Below are positions 62,051 through 64,000 of a stretch of DNA of 64,000 bases, in pieces. The DNA is taken from the NCBI RefSeq assembly GCF_002443255.2, contig NW_019211454.1, positions 69,278,056-69,342,055 on the forward strand, in the 5' to 3' direction. Origin of the DNA: Varroa destructor (lineage: Eukaryota > Arthropoda > Arachnida > Mesostigmata > Varroidae). How positions within the stretch are numbered: position 1 is the first letter of the stretch; the number at the start of each line of letters is the position of its first letter. A model generated the notes under the pieces. It was not told the DNA's origin. It did not search any database and saw only the letters and a list, made by a program, of their open reading frames with translations. A program made the translations under genes and the position numbers.

Positions 62051-62236
62051 TTGCATAAGTCCTGGGCGACGCACAACTACAATGACAAGTTTCCGCATCG
62101 AATTTCTTTGGGTGACGGGAAGTGGTGCCTCCACGTTGATATGAAGCAGACGAAGGGATCGGCAACTCTTGAAAATACACTTAAGCCCAGGTTCGAGCTA
62201 AATGGTTACCTTAAAAAGTACACGATTCGTATTTGA
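62051..62236 (+). CDS. Exon-like open frame, unassigned
   Basis: The frame reads SWATHNYNDKFPHRISLGDG then KWCLHVDMKQTKGSATLENT before a stop at 62236. It has no ATG near its left end. An acceptor-like TTTTGCATAAG could start it. The wording is protein-like (aromatic and charged residues well mixed), but no family is recognised and no matching exon is found. Confidence 0.15.
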   Translation: MHKSWATHNYNDKFPHRISLGDGKWCLHVDMKQTKGSATLENTLKPRFELNGYLKKYTIRI

Positions 62237-64000
62237 TGTGATTAGAGGGATTTCACGCATTGGTAAGTTTTTCAACAAAATCAGATATGGTCAATAACGA
62301 TTGTGGCCCAGTCGCATCAGGTGAACAAGAAAAAAGAATCCCAAACGCTAGCTCGACGCGCTTTTTAACAGTAGCTTTAAACGAACGCTATCATCTTTCG
62401 AGCAACTGGATACAACAGCCATTATGTCTGACCATTTATGGCCTTTTTATGCTATTTATTCCCTGATTCGGGTCCGCTTACATCATCGTAACATCGATTA
62501 GTATGTACTGAATATTGATTGACTTTTGCATTGACAGCCGTTGCGATCGACACAAACGGTAGAACGCAGGACCGGATCCATGTGATGCATATGACCGAAT
62601 ACATGGCGTCCTCTTACTAAAACAGTCCAATGCACGAAACTGTTTAAACGAATATAGGTGTAATTGAAGAATGGACGCGAAGAAACAAACGCATCAGGTG
62701 ATCAGAGCAGCGGATTAGGGACTAGTATTTGTTGAAACACGAGATCGTCTCTTAAAGATCCATAAATCTATTATTACGTACACATATCAGTGATTACAGA
62801 TATATATATACATGTTACATCAACTAGGTACGGCAGTAGGCTTAAAAGTCCTCGTGGTCCCAGCCACGAAAAAGACCTCCGAGCATAACCGCCGTTCCTA
62901 TGCAATTAATAGAATTTACAATTGAAAACATCAGTATTAGCCTGACCCGTGTTTGGGTTATATGATGTCACTTGCCAAGGCAACATATTTCAAAACACGT
63001 TCAGGTAAAGCTCTGAACATCTTCTAAAGGTTTTTATTTATGCTCGTATTCGAAATTTGCAGTTTATCCTTTAAGTACATCTATAACTCGTCCTTTTTCC
63101 TAAAATAGAAAACCAGCTTCGCATTTAACAGCTGTCTGCGTTTTATTTGCTACAACATAGCATATTAACCGCGGCCTAAATGTGCATGATGGCGAAAAAA
63201 GAAAAGGAACATAGTAGCGTACTAGATCATTGTAAACTTGTTAACGTTATGGGTTTCATTAGAGATCGTTGCGATTAACTAGCCCAATTTCACTAGAACT
63301 CTTCTTTTCATGCCAAAAGGTAATGTGTGTGTGTGTGTTTTTTTTTTGCAGCACAGTTGCGCTGTGCGAATAGGTATACATTACAGGTATGAAGAGCTGC
63401 TTAAGAAGCCATTGTACAAATCGACCATTTGGCTCCGATTGGCATTACGAAGTGCAGACGAAGTATACTTAAAATGAAAAAAAAAACGCAGACGAACCCG
63501 GTCTTATTAATCAAGCCTTGTTCATTTGTTCAATATGTCTTTTGATACTGTCTATAAGATTTTTTTAAATTTTCGTATCTTATACCTCATCGTAAAGCAA
63601 GGCTATCGATCCTGACAACAGTATAAAATATTGGCCTGCAAAGATTTTTAATTTTTCAGAAAACATCCCGATTTTTTGCTTAGTCAGCCTTCCATATTCT
63701 GGTAGCTAAGCCGACTGCTTAACCCGTTCAGGTGGAGTTATTTATAAAAGGAACCATCTATGCAGAGATGTTATGAAGTAAACGTGTTATAAATACACCT
63801 GTGTTGACGCGACCTACACTGTGGCTTCAAAATGTATTCGACCTCCCCTGAATTTCAGACATAATTGCCATTATAAGCATTATAATGAGTCCATGAAAAG
63901 CTTCGACTTACCCATAAATGGTTCTATAATTTCAAACAACATTTCGCACAAATTGCATAGGTGAAAGATCTAGGATGAAACACAGGTAAGCACCCAAGCG

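Larger units (their letters stand above)
57290..63984. other. Gene-free, AT-rich right end
   Basis: No gene is well supported. There are short AT-rich repeats around 57690-57790 and 58110-58170, a G-rich patch at 61437-61481, a TG run at 63326-63340, and a donor-like CACAG|GTAAGC at 63979 that could belong to an exon near the window edge. A start-like ACCATGGCCGC at 60970 opens 83 codons, but only the first dozen look protein-like. Confidence 0.45.

Noticed and set aside
1..64000. CRISPR arrays, rRNA genes, intact tRNA genes, bacterial operons
   Set aside because: No regularly spaced repeats, no rRNA-like conserved stretches, no intact cloverleaf and no tightly packed genes were seen. The sequence is eukaryotic in style.

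Overview
The window reads as gene-poor, intron-rich nuclear DNA of an invertebrate, most likely an arthropod. The signs are short coding exons bounded by GT/AG splice sites, long AT-rich introns and intergenic stretches, many microsatellites, at least one decayed mariner-type transposase, and no operon-like gene packing. Coding density, overall composition and the mariner remnants would fit a parasitiform mite, but that placement is a guess. A 100-base run of N (55943-56042) inside a TA array marks an assembly gap.

Layout. 1-4.5 kb: nothing coding that I can defend. 4.5-9 kb: a GC/CpG-rich zone with CT-rich tracts, a GGCC run and a GCC repeat, probably a promoter cluster. It holds candidate first exons on both strands, including an orphan signal-peptide exon at 7619. 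8.9-17.9 kb: a plus-strand gene whose splice phases all agree (exons 2-5 well supported, exon 1 plausible), ending in an Ala/Gln-rich tail. 18-29.6 kb: mostly non-coding, with a mariner-like fossil near 22.6 kb, isolated minus-strand exon candidates at 24.3 and 28.0 kb, and a tRNA-Val-like (SINE-like) piece at 28.9 kb. 29.6-32.6 kb: a disordered acidic ORF, then the last two exons of a plus-strand gene with a nearby polyadenylation signal. 32.6-50.8 kb: almost empty apart from one candidate small secreted protein at 39.4 kb and several microsatellites. 50.9-55 kb: the clearest and most interesting locus, two tandem minus-strand paralogues for small secreted six-cysteine proteins. 55-64 kb: the gap, a decayed mariner on the plus strand at 56.6-57.3 kb, and otherwise AT-rich DNA.

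Functional themes. The two six-cysteine proteins share a conserved mature region and a basic RKQR site, so they look like processed, disulphide-bonded extracellular peptides (hormone, neuropeptide or other secreted effector). Three other short signal-peptide ORFs or exons (7619, 31505, 39427) are weaker candidates for secreted peptides. No family name could be assigned to any gene from sequence alone. All exon models need transcript or homology support.
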